Positions 5,014-11,420 of a DNA stretch of 11,420 nt are shown here, piece by piece. Below the pieces are notes generated by a model. It was given only the letters and a program-made list of their open reading frames with translations, made no database searches and was not told the origin of the DNA. Positions within the stretch are counted from its first letter, which is position 1. Each line of letters opens with the position of its first letter. Made by a program: the position numbers and the translations under genes. The DNA is from Clostridia bacterium (GTDB lineage: Bacteria; Bacillota; Clostridia; Oscillospirales; Acutalibacteraceae), in contig JAGBSU010000047.1 of assembly GCA_017631705.1 (NCBI GenBank), forward strand, positions 1 to 11,420. Reading direction: 5' to 3'.

Positions 5014-5967
5014 TTATAACGACAGTTCCTCAAAGGAGGTGCGCAAGGTGTGGCAAGAAGCGTGAAACTGCTCTATTTCCTGTTCGTTCAAGGACAGCGA
5101 CAGCACGCGTTTTACGCCGTTGCGATTGATAATGCACGGAACACCGGCAAATACATTTTTTTCGCCGTATTCGCCGAGTAGCATGGCAGACACCGTCACT
5201 ACGCTGTTTTCATTGTTTAAAATGGATTTGGTAATTCGTGCAAGCGACATGCCGATACCGTAATAGGTGGCACCCTTGGCACGAATGATATGCTGTGCCG
5301 CGTTACGCACCTCGTCTTCCACGGCACGAACTTGTTCCCACGTGCAAGGGCAATCCGACAAATCATTGCAAATATCTATGATCGGGCGGGTTGCCAGCAT
5401 GGCCTGTGACCACGGCACGAATTCGCTGTCGCCGTGTTCGCCGATGACATACGCGTGAATGTTGCGAGAATCCACCTCAAATAAGCCACCCAACAAATAC
5501 CGCAAGCGCGCCGTATCCAATGCCGTACCGCTTCCCACGACACGGCGCGGGTCAAAGCCCGAAAGCGAGCAAGTAATCTGTGTCATAATATCCACCGGAT
5601 TGGTGGCGACTAAGAAAATACCGTCAAAGCCGGAGGATAACACCGCTTGCACGATACTACTGAACACCTTAGCGTTGCGTTGTAACAGTTCCAACCGCGA
5701 TTCTCCCGGTTTTTGTGCGACACCTGCGCACAGTACCGCAATATCGGCATCGGCACAGTCGCTGTATTCGCCGGCATAAATTTTCATTGCCGAGGTTGAA
5801 AACGCCAAACCGTGATTTAAATCCATCGCCTCACCTGCCGCGCGTTCTTTATTCAAGTCAATGAGTACGAGTTCATCGCATACATTTTGATTGAGTAAGG
5901 CATAGGCATAACTCATCCCCACCATGCCGGTACCGACCAATGCTACCTTGCGAAGATCTTGATTCAT
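5014..5967 (-). CDS. ldh: L-lactate dehydrogenase
   Basis: This cytoplasmic enzyme reduces pyruvate to L-lactate with NADH, regenerating NAD in fermentation. The 317-residue length is usual. The Rossmann motif GTGMVGMSYAYAL (residues 12-24) and D37 bind NAD. The substrate loop QKPGESR (85-91) has Gln85 at the position that sets specificity for pyruvate over oxaloacetate. ATNPVD (121-126), D151 and R154 lie in the substrate site, and the catalytic His is in GEHGDS (H178). R156 and H171 correspond to the fructose-1,6-bisphosphate-binding Arg173 and His188 of the Bacillus stearothermophilus enzyme, so FBP activation is likely. AAGGAGG sits 8 bases before the ATG. It is the last gene before the bidirectional terminator and lies 99 bases after alr, with a hairpin between them. 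Confidence 0.96.
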   Translation of the reverse strand: MNQDLRKVALVGTGMVGMSYAYALLNQNVCDELVLIDLNKERAAGEAMDLNHGLAFSTSAMKIYAGEYSDCADADIAVLCAGVAQKPGESRLELLQRNAKVFSSIVQAVLSSGFDGIFLVATNPVDIMTQITCSLSGFDPRRVVGSGTALDTARLRYLLGGLFEVDSRNIHAYVIGEHGDSEFVPWSQAMLATRPIIDICNDLSDCPCTWEQVRAVEDEVRNAAQHIIRAKGATYYGIGMSLARITKSILNNENSVVTVSAMLLGEYGEKNVFAGVPCIINRNGVKRVLSLSLNEQEIEQFHASCHTLRTSFEELSL

Positions 5968-6008
5968 ATGTTTTTCCTCCTTATCGCCTTTCTATTTTGC
6001 CTAAAACA

Positions 6009-6052
6009 ACAGCGTATATTCACAGGGAGTCATACCCGTGAATATACGCTGT
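6009..6052 (-). terminator. long hairpin between alr and ldh, putative terminator or processing site
   Basis: Perfect 15-base arms (6009-6023 and 6038-6052; ACAGCGTATATTCAC and its complement) are extended inside by GGG/CCC (6025-6027 / 6035-6037). On the minus strand the hairpin is followed by TGTTTTAGG, a weak U-run, so it could be an imperfect terminator of alr or a stem that lowers read-through into ldh. No convincing promoter is seen between it and ldh, which leaves open that ldh is read through it. Confidence 0.6.
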
Positions 6053-6066
6053 GACCGCTTCTAAAA

Positions 6067-7209
6067 TTATTTATGTATCGTATGATACGCTCTACAAACT
6101 CGTTTACCCACAAAACATAAGGATTCATACGCAATGGTATGACAAGCGGCAGCATAGTCCTCCACCGTGGGAAAATCTCCGAATACCGTGACAACATCGC
6201 CTTCCTTAACACCGCCGACAGCGGTGACATCCAACACGCATTGGTCCATGCACACTTTGCCGATAATCGGCACGGCTTTACCGCCAACCGATACGTGGTA
6301 ACGGTTGGACAATGCCCGCGGCATACCATCGCCGTACCCCACGGGGACGGTTGCCAACACGCTTTCCCGTGCGGTAGTAAACGTACCGCCATAACTGACA
6401 GGGGTGTTTGCCGGCACGGTTTTTACAAGCGACACCCGCGTTTTGAGCAACATGGCAGGCTGTAACGCACACAGCGTTTTCATCCACGGTGAGGGGGCGA
6501 CACCGTATAGAATAATACCGGGACGCACCATGTCCAAGTGCATTTCGGGAAAACGCAAGGTGCCGGCGCTGTTACAGCAATGCCGCAACGAAAAGGTGAT
6601 GCCGCGTTTTCGGAGTTCGGAAAGTGCGGTGGTAAACAGCGAAAATTGATGACGGGTTTGCTCCTCTTTGTCGATTTCATCCGCAACGGCAAAATGCGTA
6701 AAGCAACCCTCTGCCCGCAAATGCGGCAACCGACAAGCCGCCGCAATATCGTCTAACACCGCCGCATCCGTTTGCGGATGGTGGTAGAAAAAGCCGACAC
6801 GCGACATCGCCGTATCCAACTTGATATGCACCATCACCGTGACACCGGCGGCAGCCGCCGCTTCTTCCAAACGGCGAGCATGGTCTATCCCGACCACCGT
6901 TTGGGTAATATGGTGCTTGGCCAAGGTTTCCGCCGCCTCGGGCGGAACATACGAGAGAATTAAAATCGGTGCGGTGATATCGGCTCTGCGGAGTTCTAAC
7001 GCTTCTTGCAAATTCGAAACCGCCAAACAGTCGGCACCGACGGCAAGCAACCGCCGTGCTACCGATACAGCACCGTGACCGTAGGCATCCGCCTTGACCA
7101 CCGCCATCAACTTACAGGAGGGCGACAGTAACCGCCGTACTGCGTGATAGTTCTGCTCAATCGCATCCAATTGTATTTCTGCCCATGTATGATACCAAGT
7201 TTCCGACAC
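6067..7209 (-). CDS. alr: alanine racemase
   Basis: This PLP enzyme interconverts L- and D-alanine and supplies D-Ala for peptidoglycan. The 380 residues are full length. PLP binds Lys39 in VVKADAYGHG, the second catalytic base is Tyr273 in VSYGG, and Arg137 (MSRVGF) would hold the cofactor pyridine ring contact. Lys130 (HIKLDT) matches the carbamylated lysine of the Geobacillus enzyme. RPGIILYG (229-236), VGYGDGMPRALSN (290-302) and KVCMDQ (318-323) are also typical. The start is GTG at 7209, with GGGGGAG about 6 bases before it. The only upstream ATG (7228) is followed at once by a stop. It lies 51 bases after the flavoprotein gene and has a candidate promoter of its own. Confidence 0.96.
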   Translation of the reverse strand: MSETWYHTWAEIQLDAIEQNYHAVRRLLSPSCKLMAVVKADAYGHGAVSVARRLLAVGADCLAVSNLQEALELRRADITAPILILSYVPPEAAETLAKHHITQTVVGIDHARRLEEAAAAAGVTVMVHIKLDTAMSRVGFFYHHPQTDAAVLDDIAAACRLPHLRAEGCFTHFAVADEIDKEEQTRHQFSLFTTALSELRKRGITFSLRHCCNSAGTLRFPEMHLDMVRPGIILYGVAPSPWMKTLCALQPAMLLKTRVSLVKTVPANTPVSYGGTFTTARESVLATVPVGYGDGMPRALSNRYHVSVGGKAVPIIGKVCMDQCVLDVTAVGGVKEGDVVTVFGDFPTVEDYAAACHTIAYESLCFVGKRVCRAYHTIHK

Positions 7210-7235
7210 GGCAATCTCCCCCTTACATGATAAAC

Positions 7236-7271
7236 TATACTATAGTATATCGCATTTATGTTATGAATCAA
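7236..7271 (-). promoter_or_regulatory. candidate alr promoter with a 14-base palindrome over the -10 box
   Basis: On the minus strand TTGATT (7271-7266), a 16-base spacer and TATACT (7249-7244) make a plausible promoter, with the -35 inside the end of the upstream coding region. TATACTATAGTATA (7236-7249) is a perfect palindrome that includes the -10 and could be a regulator site, or merely reflect AT-rich promoter sequence. Confidence 0.45.
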
Positions 7272-8841
7272 GAATTTTTTGTGCAACACGAATACCGTCC
7301 ACCGCCGCCGAGGTAATCCCACCGGCATAACCGGCACCCTCACCGCACGGATAAACACCCGCAATCGACGAAAATCCGAGTTCGTCACGCACCATGCGTA
7401 CGGGTGAGGAACTGCGCGATTCCACGCCGGTGAGAACGGCATCGGCACGGTCAAAGCCGTGCAACTGTTTGCCGAATTGCGGCAACGCAAATGCCAATGA
7501 TTTTGCTACAAACGGTGGCAAACAATCGTGTAAATCCGCCATTTTAACACCGGGTAGATACGAAGGCGTGACCTCTCCGAACGGTGTGCCGGTACGGTGT
7601 GCCAAAAAGTCACCGACAGTTTGAACAGGAGCCGCATACCCACCGCCGCCTGCTTTAAAAGCGGCTTGCTCCAAGCGGCGTTGCCACGCAAAGCCTGCTA
7701 AGGGAGAATCCCCTTCTATATCGTGCGGAGTGACTTCCACCAACAACGCGCTGTTGGAATTTTCGGCATCGCGTGCAAAGTTGCTCATACCGTTAACTGC
7801 CACACCGCCTTCCTCCGAGGCGGCGGCAATCACCACACCGCCCGGACACATGCAAAAGGTATATACTCCACGGTTATCGGGGGTACGGCAGGCTAATTTA
7901 TAATCGGCGGCACCGAGCGACGGATGCCCTGCCGATTTACCGTATTGTACCGTATCAATCATGGTGCGAGGATGCTCAATACGCACCCCGACAGCAAACG
8001 GCTTACGCTCCATCACAACTCCGCGGCGATACAGCATTTCCGCTGTATCGCGCGCACTGTGACCGATAGCCAAAATCAGTTGCGTACAAGGGATTTCCTC
8101 CCTGTCGTTCACCGTCACACCGCACAACGCACCGTTTTTGACGATAATATCGGTGACGGTAGCCTCAAAACGGATTTCACCGCCGAGTGCTTCGATTTTT
8201 TTACGCAAGCCGATAACGGCATCGCACAAACGGTCGGTGCCGACATGCGGTTTGGCTTGCCACAAAATTTCCGCGGGTGCGCCCGCTTCTACCAATTCTT
8301 CTAACACAAAACGAATGCGCGGGTCTTTGATACCGGTGTTGAGTTTTCCATCGGAAAACGTGCCGGCACCACCTTCGCCGAATTGCACATTGGACCCCGT
8401 ATTGAGTACACCGGTAGTTCTAAACTGTTCCACCGCTTTTAGGCGGTCCTCTACCGCTTGACCGCGTTCCAATAACAGCGGTGACAGTCCTGCTTTGGCT
8501 AAGTTGAGTGCTGCAAACAAACCTGCCGGACCGCAACCGACCACAATCGGACGATACGGCGGTTTGTGAATCACTTCGGCAACCTCAAAAACCGGCGGTG
8601 TATACAGCCGGATATCATTCGAACGGCAAGCCGCAACCAATGCCGCTTCGTCGCCTTGTATGGTTGCCGCTACCGTGATTTGAAAAGAAACAGCACCCTT
8701 GTGCCGTGCATCGACGGATTTTTTATGTAAATGATAAGCGGTTAATTTTTCCGCTTTGATATGCAGTTTTGCTAATACCGCTAAACGAAGTTCATCTTCG
8801 GTATAAGAAAGCGGCAATTTGATACCGCCAACCAGTATCAT
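7261..8841 (-). CDS. FAD-dependent dehydrogenase family protein (COG2509-like), function unknown
   Basis: The protein has 526 residues. An N-terminal domain of about 95 residues precedes the FAD Rossmann motif PIVVGCGPAGLFAALNLAKAG (residues 98-118 region; GCGPAG at 102-107). GSNVQFGEGGAGTFSDGKLN (149-168), TFCMCPGG (328-335) and the C-terminal FAD-contacting YPCGEGAGYAGGITSAA (497-513) follow. This domain order matches the widespread 'uncharacterized FAD-dependent dehydrogenase' family, for which I know no proven substrate. The ATG at 8841 is chosen because it overlaps the preceding stop by 4 bases (ATGA) and begins MILVGGIKLP. An in-frame ATG at 8883 would lie 46 bases inside the upstream gene. 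Translation is probably coupled to the first flavoprotein. Confidence 0.88.
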   Translation of the reverse strand: MILVGGIKLPLSYTEDELRLAVLAKLHIKAEKLTAYHLHKKSVDARHKGAVSFQITVAATIQGDEAALVAACRSNDIRLYTPPVFEVAEVIHKPPYRPIVVGCGPAGLFAALNLAKAGLSPLLLERGQAVEDRLKAVEQFRTTGVLNTGSNVQFGEGGAGTFSDGKLNTGIKDPRIRFVLEELVEAGAPAEILWQAKPHVGTDRLCDAVIGLRKKIEALGGEIRFEATVTDIIVKNGALCGVTVNDREEIPCTQLILAIGHSARDTAEMLYRRGVVMERKPFAVGVRIEHPRTMIDTVQYGKSAGHPSLGAADYKLACRTPDNRGVYTFCMCPGGVVIAAASEEGGVAVNGMSNFARDAENSNSALLVEVTPHDIEGDSPLAGFAWQRRLEQAAFKAGGGGYAAPVQTVGDFLAHRTGTPFGEVTPSYLPGVKMADLHDCLPPFVAKSLAFALPQFGKQLHGFDRADAVLTGVESRSSSPVRMVRDELGFSSIAGVYPCGEGAGYAGGITSAAVDGIRVAQKILDS

Positions 8842-10070
8842 GTCCCACACACCGCCTTTGCCGCCGCATAGGCAGATGCCCATGCCCAGTGCAGATTATA
8901 TCCACCGCAATCGCCGTCAACATCCAGCAATTCGCCCACTAAATACAAGCCTTTTGCCAAGCGCGATTCCATGGTATTAGGGCAAATATCCGCTGTGGCG
9001 ATACCGCCGGCGGTCACTTGTGCACCGCCGAAACCTTGCGTGCCGAGCACTTTAACGGTAAAGCCTTTGACGGTATCCACCAACCGTTTTTGCTGTGCGG
9101 CGGTCAGCCGTGACATGTCCTGTACCAGCGAAAACCCTGCCGCACGACACACGGTTTGCCCAATGCGTTTATGCAAAATACCGGTGAAAAAATCCTCACC
9201 CGTGCGGTTACCTCTGGCGGCAACCGCCGCCGATAATTCCTCATGCGAAAGGGTGGGCAGTAAATCGATTTGTACCGTCATATCCCCCACCTTGCGGCGT
9301 TCCCAATCCCCCGCCACACGGGAAATATACATCACAGCAGGACCGGAAATACCGTATTCGGTAAACAGCAGTTCGTCGGTGCGAGAGCATAAGGGTTTGC
9401 CGTCGAGCAAGAAGGTGACGGTGGCATCGGTACGCAAGCCCTTGACGGCGCGCACCCAATCGGTTTCGGTTTTGACCTGCACCACCGAGGGGAACAGCGG
9501 TGTTCTGCGATGTCCCAAAGCGGTCAGCAAGGCATAGCCATCCGTACTGCCGCCAAGTGACGGCGATGCCGCACCGCCGGTACATACGATGACCTGTTTT
9601 GCCGAAAATTCCCCTGCCGTGGTGGTAACCTGCCAGCCCTTTTCGTTCGGGACAAGGGCGGTGACCGCCGTATCGCACCTCTCGGTCACACCGTGTCGTT
9701 GCAATTCCAACCGCAAGCAATCTAACACCGCCGCCGCTTGACGGCACAAGGGATAGGTACGACCGTCTGCCTCGGCAGTGCACAGCACACCGAGCGAGGC
9801 GAAAAAGTCCGTGCAAGCCGTTACGGGAAACGCCGCTAAAGCCGGTGCCGTAAAGGCGGCGGCATTTTCGCCGTGATAGGCGGCGGTAGAAACGTGACGG
9901 TTGCTCAAATTGCACGTGCCGTTGCCGGTGGACAACAGTTTACGCCCCACACGTGCCGAACGTTCCAACAAGAGCACTTTATCGCCGCCGGCAAAGCGTG
10001 CACAAAACACCGCCGCCGCCAATCCCGAAGCACCGCCGCCGACAATGATGGTATCGTAATATGCCGCCAC
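8838..10070 (-). CDS. YhiN/HI0933-like FAD-dependent oxidoreductase (BaiN/RdsA family)
   Basis: The protein has 410 residues. The FAD-binding Rossmann motif GGGASGLAAA (11-20) ends at E36, followed by the family signature GRKLLSTGNGTCNLSN (42-57). TGGAASPSLGGSTDGY (around 163-179) and the C-terminal LVGELLDVDGDCGGYNLHWA (around 377-396) are hallmarks of the YhiN family. Family members are often named aminoacetone oxidase or BaiN. Those names rest on few studied proteins and do not fix the substrate here. The start is GTG at 10070, with GGGAGG 7 bases before it. It is the first gene after an exact-consensus promoter and overlaps the second flavoprotein gene by 4 bases. Confidence 0.9.
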   Translation of the reverse strand: MAAYYDTIIVGGGASGLAAAVFCARFAGGDKVLLLERSARVGRKLLSTGNGTCNLSNRHVSTAAYHGENAAAFTAPALAAFPVTACTDFFASLGVLCTAEADGRTYPLCRQAAAVLDCLRLELQRHGVTERCDTAVTALVPNEKGWQVTTTAGEFSAKQVIVCTGGAASPSLGGSTDGYALLTALGHRRTPLFPSVVQVKTETDWVRAVKGLRTDATVTFLLDGKPLCSRTDELLFTEYGISGPAVMYISRVAGDWERRKVGDMTVQIDLLPTLSHEELSAAVAARGNRTGEDFFTGILHKRIGQTVCRAAGFSLVQDMSRLTAAQQKRLVDTVKGFTVKVLGTQGFGGAQVTAGGIATADICPNTMESRLAKGLYLVGELLDVDGDCGGYNLHWAWASAYAAAKAVCGT

Positions 10071-10092
10071 AAAACCGCCTCCCTTTTTTCTT

Positions 10093-10122
10093 AGTGTGAC
10101 GGGGTTTGAATCCCGTCACACT
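10093..10122 (-). repeat. hairpin in the 5' leader of the flavoprotein operon
   Basis: Perfect 11-base arms (AGTGTGACGGG at 10093-10103 and its complement at 10112-10122) enclose an 8-base loop. The hairpin starts at or within 3 bases of the predicted +1 and sits upstream of the ribosome-binding site. No T-run follows on either strand, so it is not an intrinsic terminator. It may be an operator for a dimeric regulator or an mRNA 5' structure. Confidence 0.65.
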
Positions 10123-10125
10123 GAT

Positions 10126-10154
10126 ATTATACCTATCCGAAAAAGTACTGTCAA
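10126..10154 (-). promoter_or_regulatory. promoter of the flavoprotein operon, exact consensus
   Basis: On the minus strand TTGACA (10154-10149), a 17-base spacer and TATAAT (10131-10126) match the sigma-A consensus exactly. It lies about 60 bases upstream of the GTG start of the YhiN-like gene and is divergent from the zapA promoter. Confidence 0.88.
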
Positions 10155-10173
10155 GACTTCGCGGATTTTACGG

Positions 10174-10202
10174 TTGCTTTTTTCCGGCCGATGCAGTATA
10201 CT
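10174..10202 (+). promoter_or_regulatory. promoter of zapA
   Basis: TTGCTT (10174-10179), a 17-base spacer and TATACT (10197-10202) make a good sigma-A promoter. Transcription would start near 10209, giving a leader of about 27 bases before the zapA ATG. Confidence 0.75.
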
Positions 10203-10235
10203 AATTTTAAGAAGAAAATCATGGGGGAATCACAC

Positions 10236-10538
10236 ATGGCTCAAAATCGAGTAACCCTATCCATTGCCGGTGCCCAATACACCGTATTGTCCGACGATTC
10301 GGTGGAATATATGCAAGATATCGGGCGTGAATTGGACCGCACTTTACGGAATATGCTGGAAGCCAATCCGCGCTTGTCGCAAAACATGGCGGCAGTGTTG
10401 GCGGCGGTCAATAATTTAGACCGCGCCCGCAAAGCCGAACTTGCCGCCGACCGCTTGCGGTCACAAGTAGCATCGTATTTGGAAGAAACGCAGGCTCTCC
10501 GTGCTCAAATGGAAGCTTTGCGTCGGTTATATTCCTAA
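10236..10538 (+). CDS. zapA: cell division protein ZapA
   Basis: ZapA binds FtsZ filaments at the division site and bundles them, stabilising the Z-ring. The protein has 100 residues, the usual size. The N-terminal globular part shows RVTLSIAGAQYTVLSDDSVEYMQDIGREL (split: RVTLSIAGAQY at 5-15, DDSVEYMQDIGREL at 20-33), the typical pattern of sheet then helix. The C-terminal part (about 50-100) is a long helix rich in Ala, Leu, Arg and Glu that would form the coiled-coil dimer. The ATG at 10236 has GGGGGA 8 bases upstream. In-frame ATGs at 10191 and 10221 lack this, and the first lies within the promoter. It is followed by the U32 gene after a one-base gap, an arrangement I recall from other Clostridia. 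Confidence 0.93.
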   Translation: MAQNRVTLSIAGAQYTVLSDDSVEYMQDIGRELDRTLRNMLEANPRLSQNMAAVLAAVNNLDRARKAELAADRLRSQVASYLEETQALRAQMEALRRLYS

Positions 10539-10539
10539 T

Positions 10540-11420
10540 ATGATACCGGAGCTGTTATCGCCCGTCGGCTCGTGGGAGTCGCTGGTGGCGGCGGTGTACA
10601 CCGGTGCGGATGCGGTGTACTTAGGTGTCGGGTCGTTTAACGCTCGCCGCCACGCACAAAACTTTTCCGTAACAGATGAATCGTCAGCCACTTCCTCGTT
10701 GCGTGAGGCAGTGGCTTTTTGCCATGCCCGCGGTGTCAAGGTGCATGTCACGCTCAACACCTTGGTAACCGACAAAGAGTTTCCCGAAGCGTTAAACATT
10801 GCCGAAGCGGCTTGTGCATGCGGTGTCGATGCACTGATTGTGCAAGACCGCGGTTTGGCACGCCGCATTCATGCCGCCGCACCGGATATGCCGCTTCATG
10901 CTTCTACCCAACTTTCCTGCCATTCCCCCGCCGGTGTAAAACGGCTCAAAGAAATCGGTTTTTCACGGGTGGTGCTCGCACGGGAAATGTCAAAAAAAGA
11001 GATTGCCGCTTGTGCTGATTTAGGGGTAGAATTGGAAGTGTTTGTGCATGGGGCACTGTGTATGTCTGTTTCGGGGCAATGTTTGTTATCCGCCATGCTT
11101 GGTGGGCGCAGCGGTAACCGCGGATTATGCGCCCAACCGTGCCGTTTACCGTTTGCGGCAGGGCATCGCCCGACAGCAGACGAAGCGGCACTCAGTTTAA
11201 AAGACAATTCGCTGTATTCTCATATTGATGAACTCAAAAAATTAGGGATTGCATCGCTGAAAATTGAAGGGCGTATGAAACGGCCGGAATATGTTTCCGC
11301 CGCCACTGCGGCTTTGCGCCGTATTTTGGACGGCAAATCGCCCGATGAACAACTAACAGACGATTTAGGGGCCGTTTTTTCGCGGTCGGGGTTTACCGAC
11401 GGGTATTTTATCGGCAAACG
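10540..11420 (+). CDS. U32-family peptidase-like protein (RlhA/TrhP type), partial (C-terminus beyond window)
   Basis: The frame stays open to the right edge, giving 293 residues. The N-terminus PELLSPVGSWESLVAA and TGADAVYLG (22-29) begin a TIM-barrel-like fold typical of the family. The U32 signature is complete at 166-184 (E166, F168, G171, C174, G179, C181, S184). Cysteines 174, 181, 197 and 201 match the four that bind an iron-sulfur cluster in studied members. GNRGLCAQPCR (192-202) and SLKIEGRMKRPEYV (239-252) are also typical. Despite the 'peptidase' name, characterised bacterial relatives (RlhA, TrhP, UbiU/UbiV) hydroxylate RNA or quinone precursors, so an RNA hydroxylation role is likely. 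Start ATG 10540 is two bases after the zapA stop without a clear ribosome-binding site, suggesting coupling. Confidence 0.93.
   Translation, partial: MIPELLSPVGSWESLVAAVYTGADAVYLGVGSFNARRHAQNFSVTDESSATSSLREAVAFCHARGVKVHVTLNTLVTDKEFPEALNIAEAACACGVDALIVQDRGLARRIHAAAPDMPLHASTQLSCHSPAGVKRLKEIGFSRVVLAREMSKKEIAACADLGVELEVFVHGALCMSVSGQCLLSAMLGGRSGNRGLCAQPCRLPFAAGHRPTADEAALSLKDNSLYSHIDELKKLGIASLKIEGRMKRPEYVSAATAALRRILDGKSPDEQLTDDLGAVFSRSGFTDGYFIGK

Noticed and set aside
8838..10070. Reading the YhiN-like gene as a bile-acid enzyme (BaiN).
   Set aside because: The family is found across many bacteria with no bile-acid role, and no other bile-acid gene is nearby.
10093..10122. tRNA-like T-arm (GGGGTTTGAATCCCG) suggesting a tRNA remnant or attachment site.
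   Set aside because: No acceptor stem, anticodon arm or CCA-like end surrounds it. The 11-base stem is longer than a T-stem, and its position at a promoter +1 fits an operator or leader hairpin better.

Overview
The window looks like a chromosomal segment of a Gram-positive anaerobe of the class Clostridia, possibly an Oscillospiraceae-type gut lineage. The evidence is a PBSX-type terminase, a clostridial-style phage replication-initiator fragment, an L-lactate dehydrogenase that keeps the FBP-site residues, the zapA–U32 gene pair, strong AGGAGG ribosome-binding sites and roughly balanced base composition. The genus cannot be named from sequence alone. No tRNA, rRNA, insertion sequence or CRISPR array was seen.

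Positions 1-4943 are one end of a prophage or phage-like element. A control region at 3427-3628 holds two divergent promoters with near-consensus or exact-consensus boxes, and three copies of a 13-15 bp palindrome that fits the repressor's operator. Rightwards it drives a LexA-like self-cleaving repressor (3628-4491) and a translationally coupled Nudix hydrolase (4491-4943). Leftwards it drives a truncated replisome organizer (3098-3427), a Cys-rich mini-protein (2569-2820), a sigma-region-4-like late regulator (2229-2654), then small and large terminase subunits (1811-2170, 516-1814), a small membrane-anchored protein (322-510) and a late-region protein cut by the window edge (1-329). An extended -10 promoter sits between the late regulator and the terminases. 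Only a fragment of the replication module remains and no integrase is visible, so the layout resembles PBSX-like elements more than a full temperate phage.

Positions 4944-10131 are host genes on the minus strand. A bidirectional terminator (4969-5005) separates them from the element. An exact-consensus promoter (10126-10154) drives two unrelated FAD flavoproteins (YhiN/HI0933-like, then COG2509-like) joined by a 4-base overlap. Alanine racemase and FBP-site-containing L-lactate dehydrogenase follow.

Positions 10174-11420 run on the plus strand from a good sigma-A promoter: ZapA (cell division) and a U32-family protein with the conserved four-Cys pattern, cut by the right edge.

The most interesting points are the repressor–Nudix operon, the apparent second helix-turn-helix in the repressor, the decayed replication initiator with an in-frame hexamer-repeat relic, and hairpins lying at the predicted +1 of both exact-consensus promoters.
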